64,000 nt of DNA from Cellvibrionaceae bacterium. GTDB taxonomy: Bacteria > Pseudomonadota > Gammaproteobacteria > Pseudomonadales > Cellvibrionaceae. Where the stretch lies: NCBI GenBank assembly GCA_024707385.1, contig JANPZW010000013.1, positions 939,465-1,003,464 of the forward strand, read 5' to 3'. Below, one piece after another: positions 1 to 8,815 of the stretch (position 1 is its first letter; every line of letters starts with the position of its first letter). The translations under genes and the position numbers were made by a program. The notes beneath the pieces are model-generated. The model saw only the letters and a program-made list of their open reading frames with translations. It did not search any database and was not told where the DNA came from.

Positions 1-1
1 A

Positions 2-1636
2 GCGACAGTGGCGAAGCTGGAGCACTATATCGGTATATATCCCACCGCCTACGCTCTGCAGACGCTGCATGTGGATCTGCTGAAAAGCCGCGACCCGCAG
101 GCGGCCGGCACTTTGCTTGAACAGTACATTAAAGCGGCGGCCGATCCCTCGGGGCTGTTGTTCTATCGCGTTTCCGCCGCTCTGGCGAACAATCTGCCGG
201 AACTGGCCCGCCAGGATCTGCAAGCCATTCTCAAACTCCCCGGCGACAAAAAAGCCCATAACGAAGCGCGAGCGCTGCTGGCGGAGATCGCCTGGCTGGA
301 GCAGGACTGGGCAACAGCAGGCGCTTTGGTGGATCAGGTGCTGGCTACCGATTCCAACCACAAATCTGCGCTGCTGCGCAAAGGTTCGCTGCTGTTGCGG
401 GAAAATCGCGGCGCGGAAGCCGTTCCCTACTTCAATAAGGTCCTGGGCCTTGATCGCGATTCGATCCCCGCCATGGAAGCGCTCGCCGTCATCAACCAGC
501 AGCAGGGCAAACTCGGGGTGGCAGGGGATTACTATCAGCGCATCCTCGAACGCGTTCCCAATCATTACGACGCGCTGCGCTTTGCCATCGCCGAATCGTT
601 CGATAAAGGACATCTGACTCATGCGGACGCGCGCTTGAACAGCGCGTTGCAAATTTATCCGGAAGATATGGCGTTGCTGAGCGTCAAGCTGCAAGTCGCC
701 GCCACGCTGGGCAACTATAGCGAAGCCAATGCGCAGCTCGCGAAATTGCGCGCGCTGAATGTCGATGCTACAGACCTTTTATTTTTCCAGGGCTTTATCA
801 AACAAAAGCAGGGCGACCATAAAGCCGCGATGGGATTATTTGGCGAGGCGGTTGCAGCACGAGGTGAATATGAAAAAGCCCTGCAATCCATGTTCGCAAG
901 CGCCCAGTCCGCTGGAGCGGTGGCGGAATTCCGCAATTTCCTGACGCGCCATCTGCAAAAAAATCCTGCAGACAAAAGCGCGCTTGTTGCGCAAGCCCGC
1001 CTTGCGCCAGCCGATGAGGCAGTGCGTCTGATTCCGCAAATCGAAACCGCCCTGAACGCCAATTCCGCATGGGAAGCTGGCGCGGCGGTGCTCGCCGATT
1101 TGTATCGTCAGAGCGGTGACGAACAAAAAGCCATGGCGCTGTTGGCAGAGCAGTATCAGAAAACGCCGGGAGCAAGCGTAGGAATCGCCTATGCGCGCTA
1201 CCTGGAAAAGCTGGGCACGGCGGAACAGGCGGCGCAGTTGTACGAAGAGCTTCTGGCCAATCACGCCAATAACAACATCATCCGCAATAATTACGCTCTG
1301 TTCCTGCTGGAAAAAGTCAGTTCTCCTCAAGCCAATCGAAAAGCCCTGCAGCTGACGGAGAGTTTTGCCGCTTCAGAAAACCCCGCCCTGCTCGATACCT
1401 ACGGCAGCGCCTTGCTGAAAAATCAGAGTACGGACAAAGCGGTATTTATTTTCAAAAAGGCGCTCGGCCTGGCGGACATACCGGAGATAAAACTGCATTA
1501 CGTAGAGGCGCTTTATGCAGACGGCAAAACCACTGCGGCGCAGGATTTGTTGACGGAAGCTGAGCGGGAGGCAAAAGCGAAAGAGGACGCGGAGACCTTG
1601 GAAAGAATTGCGCAGCTGCGTAAAACAATGCGCTAA
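2..1636 (+). CDS. prsT: PrsT-like TPR-repeat protein of the PEP-CTERM/exosortase system (5' partial)
   Basis: The reading frame is open to the left edge of the window, so the N-terminus is missing; the GTG at base 8 is only the first possible start inside the window and is probably internal. About 543 residues are visible, an alpha-helical array of tetratricopeptide-like repeats with alternating small and aromatic positions and Ala/Leu-rich helices throughout, ending in a charged tail. Proteins of this kind (PrsT, usually around 900 residues and lipid-anchored) accompany exosortase XrtA clusters that sort PEP-CTERM proteins and make exopolysaccharide. The adjacent convergent gene has a PEP-CTERM-like tail, which supports the assignment. 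The TPR call is strong; the PrsT identity is inferred and other large TPR proteins remain possible. Confidence 0.7.
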   Translation, partial: ATVAKLEHYIGIYPTAYALQTLHVDLLKSRDPQAAGTLLEQYIKAAADPSGLLFYRVSAALANNLPELARQDLQAILKLPGDKKAHNEARALLAEIAWLEQDWATAGALVDQVLATDSNHKSALLRKGSLLLRENRGAEAVPYFNKVLGLDRDSIPAMEALAVINQQQGKLGVAGDYYQRILERVPNHYDALRFAIAESFDKGHLTHADARLNSALQIYPEDMALLSVKLQVAATLGNYSEANAQLAKLRALNVDATDLLFFQGFIKQKQGDHKAAMGLFGEAVAARGEYEKALQSMFASAQSAGAVAEFRNFLTRHLQKNPADKSALVAQARLAPADEAVRLIPQIETALNANSAWEAGAAVLADLYRQSGDEQKAMALLAEQYQKTPGASVGIAYARYLEKLGTAEQAAQLYEELLANHANNNIIRNNYALFLLEKVSSPQANRKALQLTESFAASENPALLDTYGSALLKNQSTDKAVFIFKKALGLADIPEIKLHYVEALYADGKTTAAQDLLTEAEREAKAKEDAETLERIAQLRKTMR

Positions 1637-1664
1637 AAAAAGCCCCTTGCGGGGCCTTTTTTTA
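1634..1664. terminator. Bidirectional intrinsic terminator
   Basis: A GCCCC/GGGGC stem with a TTGC loop (1642-1655) is preceded by a run of A and followed by seven T, so it can stop transcription from both convergent genes. It overlaps the stop region of the TPR gene. Confidence 0.85.
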
Positions 1665-1665
1665 T

Positions 1666-2688
1666 TTAAGCGAGAGCCAAGCTTGGGGTAGCTGCTTGCG
1701 CTTTGCTTTTGCGCCAGCGGTGCATCGCCAGCAAGCAGGACAGACCGATCAACATAAATTGGATCGGCGCCGGGAGTGGAACTTCGGACGGTGGTACGAA
1801 GGTGTAATTGTGAATCTGACGATTCTGGATCAACGACTTCACCGCGATACTGCCATCGGCAGTGCCGATGCTGGTCACGTTGGCGCCCATCGCCAGGAGT
1901 GAACCGCGGAAAGTGTCCAGACCTTGCAGTTTCAATTCAGTGGCGTCGTAGAAATTCCACAGAATATTGCTGGCACCCAGGTTGGTGGCATTGGCGTTGG
2001 CTGCAAAGCCGTTGGTGAAGTTGATGCCGCCGGGCGCGGTGAAATCGTAGGCGATTTTGCCGGCGCTGCCAGCCAGGTGGGCGGTGGAAACGTTGATGAT
2101 CACGGTTTCAGCGGAGCCGGCATTCAGTTCCAAGCGCGCATTTTGCTTGAATACATCAGTAGCGTTGACGTTGAAAACGGCGGTGCTGCTGGTGCCGGAA
2201 TAATTCAGAGAGACCTTGTTCTGCCCAGCGACCACGGCGCCATTGGCGGTCATCTGGCTGTAATTGGCTGATGCGGTGGTCAATTCACTGATCATGGCAT
2301 CGCGCTGGGTTTGCAGATCGGCCTGGTTGCCCTTGCTGACGGTTTGTACGCTGCGATCGCCGTTCAGGTTAAAACCAACCTTCTCGACTTTGCCGCCGTA
2401 CACAACGCTACCGGCTTGAACATTGAACCAACCATTGTTGCCCTTGATATCACCGACGGTGACGAGGGAGTCGAAAGATGCGCGGCGGTCGAGATCGACG
2501 CCGAGATCAAGCGAACTTTTCGCAATCAGATTGCCACCCACGAAAACCTTACCGCCTACTGAGGAAGATTGATGGGTGAAATCGCCAGCGACGATCAGGT
2601 TGTATTCGCTTAAGGGAAGGGCGGCCGCCCCAGTGCTGATCACGCCAGCAGCAGCCACGAGCACGGCTCGGGCAATTATTTGTTTCAT
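1666..2688 (-). CDS. Choice-of-anchor A family protein with PEP-CTERM-like sorting signal
   Basis: A 340-residue secreted protein. It opens with a signal peptide (charged MKQ, hydrophobic core, Ala-rich cleavage region near residue 24), followed at once by the choice-of-anchor A pattern with YNLIVAGDF and GGKVFVGGNL. The C-terminus has the tripartite sorting layout: VPLPAPIQ motif, hydrophobic stretch GLSCLLAM, then basic HRWRKSK. That fits proteins sorted by an exosortase to the envelope or extracellular matrix, consistent with the PrsT-like gene next door. An AGGAG ribosome site lies 6 bases before the ATG. The motif is VPLP rather than the commoner VPEP. The biochemical role is unknown; a matrix or surface protein is likely. 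Confidence 0.85.
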   Translation of the reverse strand: MKQIIARAVLVAAAGVISTGAAALPLSEYNLIVAGDFTHQSSSVGGKVFVGGNLIAKSSLDLGVDLDRRASFDSLVTVGDIKGNNGWFNVQAGSVVYGGKVEKVGFNLNGDRSVQTVSKGNQADLQTQRDAMISELTTASANYSQMTANGAVVAGQNKVSLNYSGTSSTAVFNVNATDVFKQNARLELNAGSAETVIINVSTAHLAGSAGKIAYDFTAPGGINFTNGFAANANATNLGASNILWNFYDATELKLQGLDTFRGSLLAMGANVTSIGTADGSIAVKSLIQNRQIHNYTFVPPSEVPLPAPIQFMLIGLSCLLAMHRWRKSKAQAATPSLALA

Positions 2689-3000
2689 ACAAAGCTCCTG
2701 TTTTGTTGTTGTAGTTCAAACTGATCGCGACCGTCGCTATGATCAATTGAAACTGTGGCCTATAAGCACTTTGCATACCGAGGCTGTAAAAATCCGGGAT
2801 TTTGTGGGAATTCCGTTTTCAAATATTTGATTTTTAAAGAAATATTTTAGATGTTCGGCAGCCTGCCGAAGCGGCGATAAGGTACCGCTAGGTTGATGTG
2901 TAAGAAGATTCGGCACTTCAGGCAACAAAGATTTAGCTGCCATTCTGCTTTACGTTCTCGAGTAATCTTTGTCTTTCGCACAATCACGAGGAGACCTGCC

Positions 3001-3966
3001 TTGACGCGAATTTCCCCTTTCAACCCCGACGGCGGTGTCGTATTTTTGGATGCAGCCACCCTGGGCGATGTGGATTTAACACACCTTTCCCTGGTTGCTG
3101 CCCCCTTGCATCTGTACCCAAAAACCACGGCCCGGGAACTGGCCGAGCGCCACTGTGACGCCTGGTGTGTAATTACCAACAAAGTGCTGCTCGACCGCGC
3201 ATTTTTTCTTGCGCGGCCAAATCTGCGTTTGGTGTGTGTCACCGCCACGGGCGTGAATAATGTGGACCTGGAGGCGGCGCGGGAGCACGGCGTGACCGTC
3301 GCCAACTGCAAGGGATACAGCACAGAAACCGTTGCCCAGCACACCTTTATGCTGATGCTCGCCATGCTGCGCAGCATGCCGCTTTACCAGCGGGATGTGG
3401 CCGCCGGAACCTGGAGTCAGTCCGATATGTTCTGCCTGCTCAATCATCCCGTGCGAGAGCTGCAAGGGCTCAAACTCGGAGTGGTGGGCTACGGTGATAT
3501 TGGCAAGCGGGTGGCGGAAATAGCGCGTCTTTTTGGTGTAGAGGTATTGATCGCCGACCGCCGCAATGGCCAGCCCAAAGCCGGCCGCACTCCCTTCCGT
3601 GAGGTGCTCGCCAATTGCGATATTCTCACGCTCCACTGCCCGCTCACTGCGGACACGACGCAACTGATTGACGAAAAAACTCTCGGTCTGATGCGACCTT
3701 CTGCATTTCTGATTAACACCTCGCGCGGTCAATTGATTGATGAGCCGGCCCTGTTGCAGGCACTGCAACAAAAAACCATCGCGGGAGCCGCCTTGGACGT
3801 GCTCACCACCGAGCCGCCCGCAGCAGATCATCCGTTGCTAAAAGCAAATCTGCCCAATTTAATTATCACCCCTCATTGCGCCTGGGCCAGCCGGGAGGCG
3901 CGACAAACAGCACTAGAGCAGACGGTGGGTAATATTGAGGAATATTTAAAAGCGAACAGAGATTGA
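3001..3966 (+). CDS. D-2-hydroxyacid dehydrogenase (NAD-dependent)
   Basis: About 321 residues, the usual length for glycerate/hydroxypyruvate-type dehydrogenases. The Rossmann motif GVVGYGDIG lies mid-protein, and the catalytic triad is recognisable: Arg in NTSRGQL, Glu in LTTEPP and His in TPHCAW. The enzyme would reduce a 2-keto acid to a D-2-hydroxy acid with NAD(P)H in the cytoplasm; the substrate cannot be read from sequence. I chose the TTG at 3001 because GAGGAG sits 7 bases upstream and the conserved fold begins just after it. A longer frame from 2893 exists, but its extra 36 residues are basic and unlike the family. It stands alone between convergent and unrelated genes. Confidence 0.85.
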   Translation: MTRISPFNPDGGVVFLDAATLGDVDLTHLSLVAAPLHLYPKTTARELAERHCDAWCVITNKVLLDRAFFLARPNLRLVCVTATGVNNVDLEAAREHGVTVANCKGYSTETVAQHTFMLMLAMLRSMPLYQRDVAAGTWSQSDMFCLLNHPVRELQGLKLGVVGYGDIGKRVAEIARLFGVEVLIADRRNGQPKAGRTPFREVLANCDILTLHCPLTADTTQLIDEKTLGLMRPSAFLINTSRGQLIDEPALLQALQQKTIAGAALDVLTTEPPAADHPLLKANLPNLIITPHCAWASREARQTALEQTVGNIEEYLKANRD

Positions 3967-4145
3967 GTTGGCACCCGAGCGTAATTCTCGAGGGCTCCGC
4001 AACTGGTAATTCGAACGCAAGTGCACCGAGCCAGAGCTAAAAATTGTTGTCGAGTAGCAGCGCAAGTGGCCTCCTGTGCCAGTACATTGCAATCGCGACA
4101 GGCTTGCGCCAATAATTCGGGGCAATCATTAACGGAGTCATTATC

Positions 4146-4562
4146 ATGAAAGGCAGCTATTTATGTGGTGGCGTTACCTACGAGATTGATCCTCCCTTCA
4201 AAATATTTCAGTACTGTCATTGCCAGCGCTGCCGCAAATTCACTGGCTCCGCGCATGCGTCGAACATCTTCGTTCCGCCAGATAGGTTCCGCTGGTTGAG
4301 CGGGGCTGAACAGGTAGGGCGATTTGAATTACCGGAATCAAAATATTTCTCTACTTGCTTCTGCAGAAATTGCGGTTCCTCTTTGCCGTGGCATGTCAAA
4401 GGTGGGAAAAATGTGGTGATACCGGCGGGCACCTTGGACGAGGATCCAGAAATCCGCCCGCAACACAATATTTTCTGGGATTCCCGCGCCAGCTGGTTTG
4501 TGGAATCGAGTGAGCTGCCGAAATACAGCGAATTACCGCCAAGGAAAAACGAAAAATCCTAA
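4146..4562 (+). CDS. GFA (glutathione-dependent formaldehyde-activating-like) family zinc protein
   Basis: A 138-residue protein with the zinc-binding cysteine pattern of the GFA/CENP-V fold: CGGV near the start, CHCQRC around residues 24-29 and CFCRNCG around residue 77. The size is typical. Family members include glutathione-formaldehyde adduct enzymes, but most are uncharacterised and the name should not be read as a proven activity. It is a single-gene unit, separated from the dehydrogenase by about 180 bases with no recognisable feature and followed by a hairpin terminator. Confidence 0.85.
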   Translation: MKGSYLCGGVTYEIDPPFKIFQYCHCQRCRKFTGSAHASNIFVPPDRFRWLSGAEQVGRFELPESKYFSTCFCRNCGSSLPWHVKGGKNVVIPAGTLDEDPEIRPQHNIFWDSRASWFVESSELPKYSELPPRKNEKS

Positions 4563-4633
4563 CGACAAGCTTAGAACTGGTGTTCAGCAGCGGCTAAACG
4601 AGCAGTTTCCAGAGTATCGACTTTGGTGAGATA

Positions 4634-4661
4634 GGCGAGCGTCCTGCTCGCCGAATTTTCC
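4634..4661. terminator. Hairpin terminator between convergent genes
   Basis: A perfect 7 bp stem, GGCGAGC/GCTCGCC with a 5-base loop (4634-4652), is followed by GAATTTTCCC. The T run is short, so termination strength is uncertain. Confidence 0.5.
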
Positions 4662-4681
4662 CTTAATTTTTGGGATTCAGC

Positions 4682-5761
4682 TTATGGCAACTTCACCTTG
4701 AAGACTCCGCCTTCGCAAAGCCCGAGATACAGCAATTTTTTCTCGCCTTCCATACGAAGTTTCATGCTCCAAACCCCACCTAGAAGTTGATCGTCTTTGT
4801 GGCGATGTGCAGTCCAGGTTTTACCGGCGTCGTCGCTGATTTCAAGGCGCAACTCTTGCGGACTTTCCCAATTTTTGTCCCAACCCGCGGTGTACAGTGT
4901 GCTGGAATTGTCCGGGTCAATCACGAGATCGAAATAGAAGCGGGAATGGTCGTTAAGAAGTACTGGCAGCCAGGTTTCGCCGTAGTCCAGACTGTGTACG
5001 ATACCGCCCTCACCGGTTGCCAACACACGATCACTGTGGGTCGATTTGCCTTCTTCAGGGAAGAAATGAATGGACCGAATGACGCTGGGTGGAGGTAAGA
5101 GCTCGGCGATGGGTGCCGAATGGTCGACTGCTTCCCCATCGACTTTGATTTGTTGGAATGTCGGGCTCTCTATGCCGCCCTGGCCGCCGATCCAAATATC
5201 ACCGCTTGAATGCAATCCGATTGCCGACAAACCCGATGCCTCCATCCACCAGTTACCGTAAACAATCGTCCATTCGCGACCATAATCTTCCGATTTCGCC
5301 AACACAGCTTTCCCTGCGGCGTACAGAACGTGATCATCGTGCTCGTACACCATGTAACGAATTTGTTCCGGCCATTCCCCGCCGAAATTACTTTCAACTT
5401 CCGTCCAGGTTTCACCTGCGTCCAGGCTCTCCATTAGTTTTTCAGTTTGCGGAAAACTGACACTCGCCAGAATATGCTGCTGATCGATCAATTCAATTGC
5501 ATTGACGTTCCAGTCCGCTGGCGTGAGCAATTCCCACTCGTCATCAATCAGGACGTGAAGACCTTTATTGGTTGCTGCATAAAGAGTTTCTTCATCATCG
5601 TAGGCTTTTAGTTGCACCACTATATGATCTTTAAGCCCGATATATTCAAAAGTCATTTCGGATTTTTGTTGCGGGGGCTGTTTGTGTTTTTTGCTACCAC
5701 CGCCACAGGCGAGCAGTACGGCAAGAACTGGTACCAAAGCCACAAGTAAAAGCTTTTTCAT
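4682..5761 (-). CDS. BNR/Asp-box beta-propeller lipoprotein
   Basis: A 359-residue lipoprotein. The signal peptide MKKLLLVALVPVLAVLLAC ends in a lipobox (LLAC), and a GGAG ribosome site lies 7 bases upstream, so this ATG is preferred over the longer frame reaching 5890. The mature part carries repeated Asp-box motifs (SLDAGETW, SEDYGREW, SLDYGETW, SDDAGKTW) typical of sialidase/BNR, sortilin-like or Ycf48-like propellers. No catalytic residues of a sialidase could be identified, so a binding or scaffold role at the membrane is more likely than glycosidase activity. The hydrolase lipoprotein gene lies 125 bases upstream in the same orientation and may be co-transcribed. Confidence 0.8.
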   Translation of the reverse strand: MKKLLLVALVPVLAVLLACGGGSKKHKQPPQQKSEMTFEYIGLKDHIVVQLKAYDDEETLYAATNKGLHVLIDDEWELLTPADWNVNAIELIDQQHILASVSFPQTEKLMESLDAGETWTEVESNFGGEWPEQIRYMVYEHDDHVLYAAGKAVLAKSEDYGREWTIVYGNWWMEASGLSAIGLHSSGDIWIGGQGGIESPTFQQIKVDGEAVDHSAPIAELLPPPSVIRSIHFFPEEGKSTHSDRVLATGEGGIVHSLDYGETWLPVLLNDHSRFYFDLVIDPDNSSTLYTAGWDKNWESPQELRLEISDDAGKTWTAHRHKDDQLLGGVWSMKLRMEGEKKLLYLGLCEGGVFKVKLP

Positions 5762-5886
5762 TTTTAGATTCTCCACTGCTAAAGGTGGGAGAATCTTATT
5801 GATACATCGAAAGGCAGGTTGTAAAAAAATGTCGCCAAGTTGGTTAGCGCTAGCCTTGGAGTATTTATATAAGTTTTGGATGGAAA

Positions 5887-6840
5887 TCAATTGCCTGATG
5901 GAGCAAATATACGTTTGCGCAGCCAGAGATTTGCGTCTTGGATGACCTTGTCCGCCCTGGAATTCCCATCAGAATTCATCAGCCCGTGATCGAGATCCGG
6001 ATACACCACGAAATCAAAATTCGTTTTGCCATCTGTGCGGATGCTCTCGATCATTGCAGTCACTCCAGCGGGTGACACAGATTTATCCAGCCCGGATTGA
6101 ATGATCAATGTGGGAATTTTGATTGAGTTCAGAACCGACTGAAAATCAGTTGTCAGAATTTCTTTCCACCAGGCATAACCATGGTTGCTGACTTCAAGAT
6201 CGAAGGGTTCCGCTGTGAGAATATGCATGGCGAATCCATTAAATCCATTCAGCTCTTCTTCGAGATGTTCCGCGGGCACCGTCGAGCGGATATTGTGAAG
6301 CACGTCGTCAAGAAAATATCGCCCGCCGCCATTGATTAAAATCGCGGCGCGCAAAAATGGCGCCTGTGCTGCATACATTGCCGCAACAGCCGCACCTTCA
6401 CTGCCGCCAATAACAATGACATGCGGATAATTACGTCCCTGCAAAATTTGCTCAAGGACATGTTGTATATCGTCGATGCGCTGGCGGGGATTGTCGTGCT
6501 GTATATATTCGCTGGGGCAGTCCGCCCGTTCCGCATCAGAACTGTGAGGCAGCGCTGCCGTGATACCTCGCTTTTCAATCAACAGCCAATCGGCCGATGG
6601 CCACACGGATTTGGCATGTTTTTGCAAAAATACGTCTTTGGTAACACTGTTGCAGTCCGAGCCTTGCTGATATACAACAAGAGTATTTGTGTTGTTCTGG
6701 TTGGTGTTTCGCTGGAGATAAAAATCGATTTTTGAACCGTCCTCTCGGTGCGCTTGGAGAAGCTCTGGCTGGAAGGATGTTTTGTCCACTGTAGAACAGG
6801 AAAGAGTGGTCAATATCAGAAAAAGAATCAGTGGCTTCAT
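5887..6840 (-). CDS. Alpha/beta-hydrolase family lipoprotein
   Basis: 317 residues. The N-terminus MKPLILFLILTTLSCS is a lipoprotein signal with lipobox TLSC. The mature part has an alpha/beta-hydrolase layout: nucleophile elbow GGSEGAA (GxSxG), an acidic-residue region near QSGLDKSV and a late catalytic His in DLDHGLM. It probably acts on an ester or peptide substrate in the periplasm; the substrate is unknown. No clear ribosome site precedes the ATG, but the signal peptide fixes the start. It lies upstream of the BNR lipoprotein gene on the same strand. Confidence 0.8.
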   Translation of the reverse strand: MKPLILFLILTTLSCSTVDKTSFQPELLQAHREDGSKIDFYLQRNTNQNNTNTLVVYQQGSDCNSVTKDVFLQKHAKSVWPSADWLLIEKRGITAALPHSSDAERADCPSEYIQHDNPRQRIDDIQHVLEQILQGRNYPHVIVIGGSEGAAVAAMYAAQAPFLRAAILINGGGRYFLDDVLHNIRSTVPAEHLEEELNGFNGFAMHILTAEPFDLEVSNHGYAWWKEILTTDFQSVLNSIKIPTLIIQSGLDKSVSPAGVTAMIESIRTDGKTNFDFVVYPDLDHGLMNSDGNSRADKVIQDANLWLRKRIFAPSGN

Positions 6841-6972
6841 ACGATGGGAAAGTAGGTGAGAAGGTCTCGGTGGATGTTGATACTTATAAAAAGTTCATCG
6901 GCTCTTACCGACCTCTGACCGGGTTGAACACGCGTTGGGTTGAGTGCGAACTCCCGCCGACGTGAGCTTGAG

Positions 6973-7109
6973 GCATCATATAAGTTGCTATGGTTTCCTG
7001 GAGCAATATATATGTTTCTTTTTTTATGAAAAGCATCATATAAAATTCTTTAGAGATAAAAAGCGTCTTAAAAGTTGCTAAATAACTCTTTGTGCAACTA
7101 ATATGCTGC
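6973..7109. promoter_or_regulatory. Array of five palindromic operators upstream of hipBA
   Basis: Five 16-17 bp elements begin at 6973, 7003, 7033, 7063 and 7094, so successive starts are 30, 30, 30 and 31 bases apart. The clearest copy is GCATCATATAAGTTGC; the others match it at 13-14 positions. Each is itself an imperfect palindrome (GCAnC...GnTGC), so the last copy reads almost the same on the other strand. HipB antitoxins repress their own operon by binding palindromic operators as dimers, so these are likely HipB sites. The repeats are seen directly; the binding is inferred. Confidence 0.7.
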
Positions 7110-7136
7110 TTATAGGTGGCCAGAATACAGTCAAAT

Positions 7137-7454
7137 ATGAAAAATCTTCTGCAACAGATAAAAGCGCGGCGATTGGCTTTGGGGTTTAAGCAAAACGACA
7201 TGCCCATGCGGATAGGTATCGCCCGTCAGCAATATCAGCGTTTGGAAGCACAAGGTAATCCAAGACTCGACACGCTTGAGTTGATTGCCAAAGGGTTAAA
7301 CAGCGAGCTGATGTTGATACCCAAGGAGAAGCTCGACGCGGTTTTAGCCGTGCTCAATTCCGATGCCAGTGCCCACGGGCGCGCAGACCAGATGGGTGAA
7401 GAAAAGAAAAGTATCGCCGATGACCCCTGGGAAGGCTTTGGGGATGATTTATGA
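7137..7454 (+). CDS. hipB: HipB-like antitoxin, XRE-family DNA-binding protein
   Basis: 105 residues from the ATG at 7137, with a helix-turn-helix in the first 65 (ARRLALGFKQNDMPMRIGIA, then RLEAQGNPRLDTLELIAKGL). The C-terminal tail is acidic and ends in DPWEGFGDDL. The product should dimerise, repress the operon through the upstream palindromes and neutralise HipA. A GTG at 7116 is an alternative start that would add seven residues; neither start has a strong ribosome site. The stop overlaps the hipA start by four bases (ATGA), the usual coupling for antitoxin-toxin pairs. Confidence 0.85.
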   Translation: MKNLLQQIKARRLALGFKQNDMPMRIGIARQQYQRLEAQGNPRLDTLELIAKGLNSELMLIPKEKLDAVLAVLNSDASAHGRADQMGEEKKSIADDPWEGFGDDL

Positions 7455-8728
7455 CGCCTGGTCGAAATAATGAGATCCGAGTTCTTAAGCTGACGTTGCA
7501 TGGACAGTTGGTAGGCTACTTAGCGGGATTTCAAAACAGTAAAAACGTGTTGGTTTTTGCAGATTCGTATCGAGATGATCCAGATAGGAATACATTCAGC
7601 TTAATTACCCATCCGCAATTTCCCCCCTCAAAAAAGGTGATGATGGAACCATGGCGCCGTCACCAGAGGCTGCATCCAACATTATCCAACTTGCTACCTG
7701 AAGGCGCTTTGCGCGAGCTTATCGCGCAGAGTTTAAAAGCGCATGTGGAAAATGAATTTAATATTTTCTCCTATCTCGGAAGGGACTTGCCGGGAGCACT
7801 GATTGCTGAGCCTGTTGAGGCTGCCGAAGTGCCGCAAATTGTGCTTAATGAACTTGGCAGTAATAACATTGTTATATTTGATCCCGTTCAAAAAAATGGC
7901 CAGAAAAATAAGTTCTCTTTAGCTGGTGTGCAGATGAAATTCTCCATGAAGGAGAACGAGGGGCGATACAATTTCTCTTCGGGCGGTGAACTGGATAGTT
8001 GGATTGTTAAAACTCCTTCTACGCAACATAAGGATGTGCCGCTTAATGAGTTTACCGCTATGTCGCTTGCGGCTCTGGTCGGTGTTGAAATTCCGGAAAT
8101 AAAGTTGGTTGAGCTAGAATCTCTAGAGAATCTACCTCCGATCAAGTTGCCCGACGAAAATCTCGCTTTTGCCATTAAGCGCTTCGATAGGGCTATTGAT
8201 CGTAGAGTTCACACGGAAGATTTTGCCCAGGTGCTGGTGAAATACCCCAGCGAAAAATACAATTCAGCGAATTATGAGAATCTCGCGCAAATTATTTATA
8301 AATTTTCAGGCGATGGGTTGGCGGATGTACAACAGTTCTCGCGAAGATTGCTGGTCAATATTCTTCTGGCCAATGGTGACGCACATTTGAAGAACTGGAG
8401 CCTGATCTATGCTGACCGACTGACGCCGCGCCTAGCTCCCGCATATGACATAGTAACTACCGCGGTATATATGGAGGGCGAGCAGCAGTACGCGCTTAAT
8501 TTAGGTAAGACCAAGAACTGGTACGAAGTTTCTTTGCAAAACTTCCAATGGTGGGCAGAAAGAGCCGACGTACCATGGCGAGCAGTCAAACCGCATTTGG
8601 CTGATGTGATGGAAAAAGCCCGAGTCCTTTGGCCGGATGCTTTGGAGACAATGCCTATGAATAGGGGTCACAAAAAACAGCTGCGAGAGCATTGGCGGAA
8701 GTTGCATCACGATTTTCGTGTGGTTTAA
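7451..8728 (+). CDS. hipA: HipA-like serine/threonine kinase toxin
   Basis: 425 residues, close to E. coli HipA. Key kinase positions match that protein: an autophosphorylation-loop serine (Ser156, in FSLAGVQMKF), catalytic Asp310 in NGDAHLKN and metal-binding Asp333 in PAYDIVTT. E. coli HipA uses Ser150, Asp309 and Asp332. Known HipA toxins phosphorylate glutamyl-tRNA synthetase and induce dormancy; the target here is unproven. Nothing suggests inactivation. It is translationally coupled to hipB and ends before a strong hairpin. Confidence 0.9.
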   Translation: MTPGRNNEIRVLKLTLHGQLVGYLAGFQNSKNVLVFADSYRDDPDRNTFSLITHPQFPPSKKVMMEPWRRHQRLHPTLSNLLPEGALRELIAQSLKAHVENEFNIFSYLGRDLPGALIAEPVEAAEVPQIVLNELGSNNIVIFDPVQKNGQKNKFSLAGVQMKFSMKENEGRYNFSSGGELDSWIVKTPSTQHKDVPLNEFTAMSLAALVGVEIPEIKLVELESLENLPPIKLPDENLAFAIKRFDRAIDRRVHTEDFAQVLVKYPSEKYNSANYENLAQIIYKFSGDGLADVQQFSRRLLVNILLANGDAHLKNWSLIYADRLTPRLAPAYDIVTTAVYMEGEQQYALNLGKTKNWYEVSLQNFQWWAERADVPWRAVKPHLADVMEKARVLWPDALETMPMNRGHKKQLREHWRKLHHDFRVV

Positions 8729-8761
8729 AGAAGTTCGTCCACAGGAGTGACTCAGAAATAA

Positions 8762-8795
8762 ATAAACGCTCTATGCCATGGCATAGAGCGTTTAT
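8762..8795. terminator. Perfect 34 bp palindrome, probable bidirectional terminator
   Basis: Bases 8762-8795 form an unbroken inverted repeat, giving a stem of about 15 bp around a CATG tip. It lies between the convergent hipA and C25 peptidase genes. It lacks a long T run, so it may also be a transcript-stabilising hairpin. Confidence 0.6.
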
Positions 8796-8815
8796 GAGCA
8801 GAAGCTAGCGGAGAC

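Noticed and set aside
715..1330. Open frames on the minus strand inside the TPR gene
   Set aside because: They lie fully within a well-supported coding frame, have Arg/Cys/Ala-rich antisense composition, no ribosome sites and no domain.
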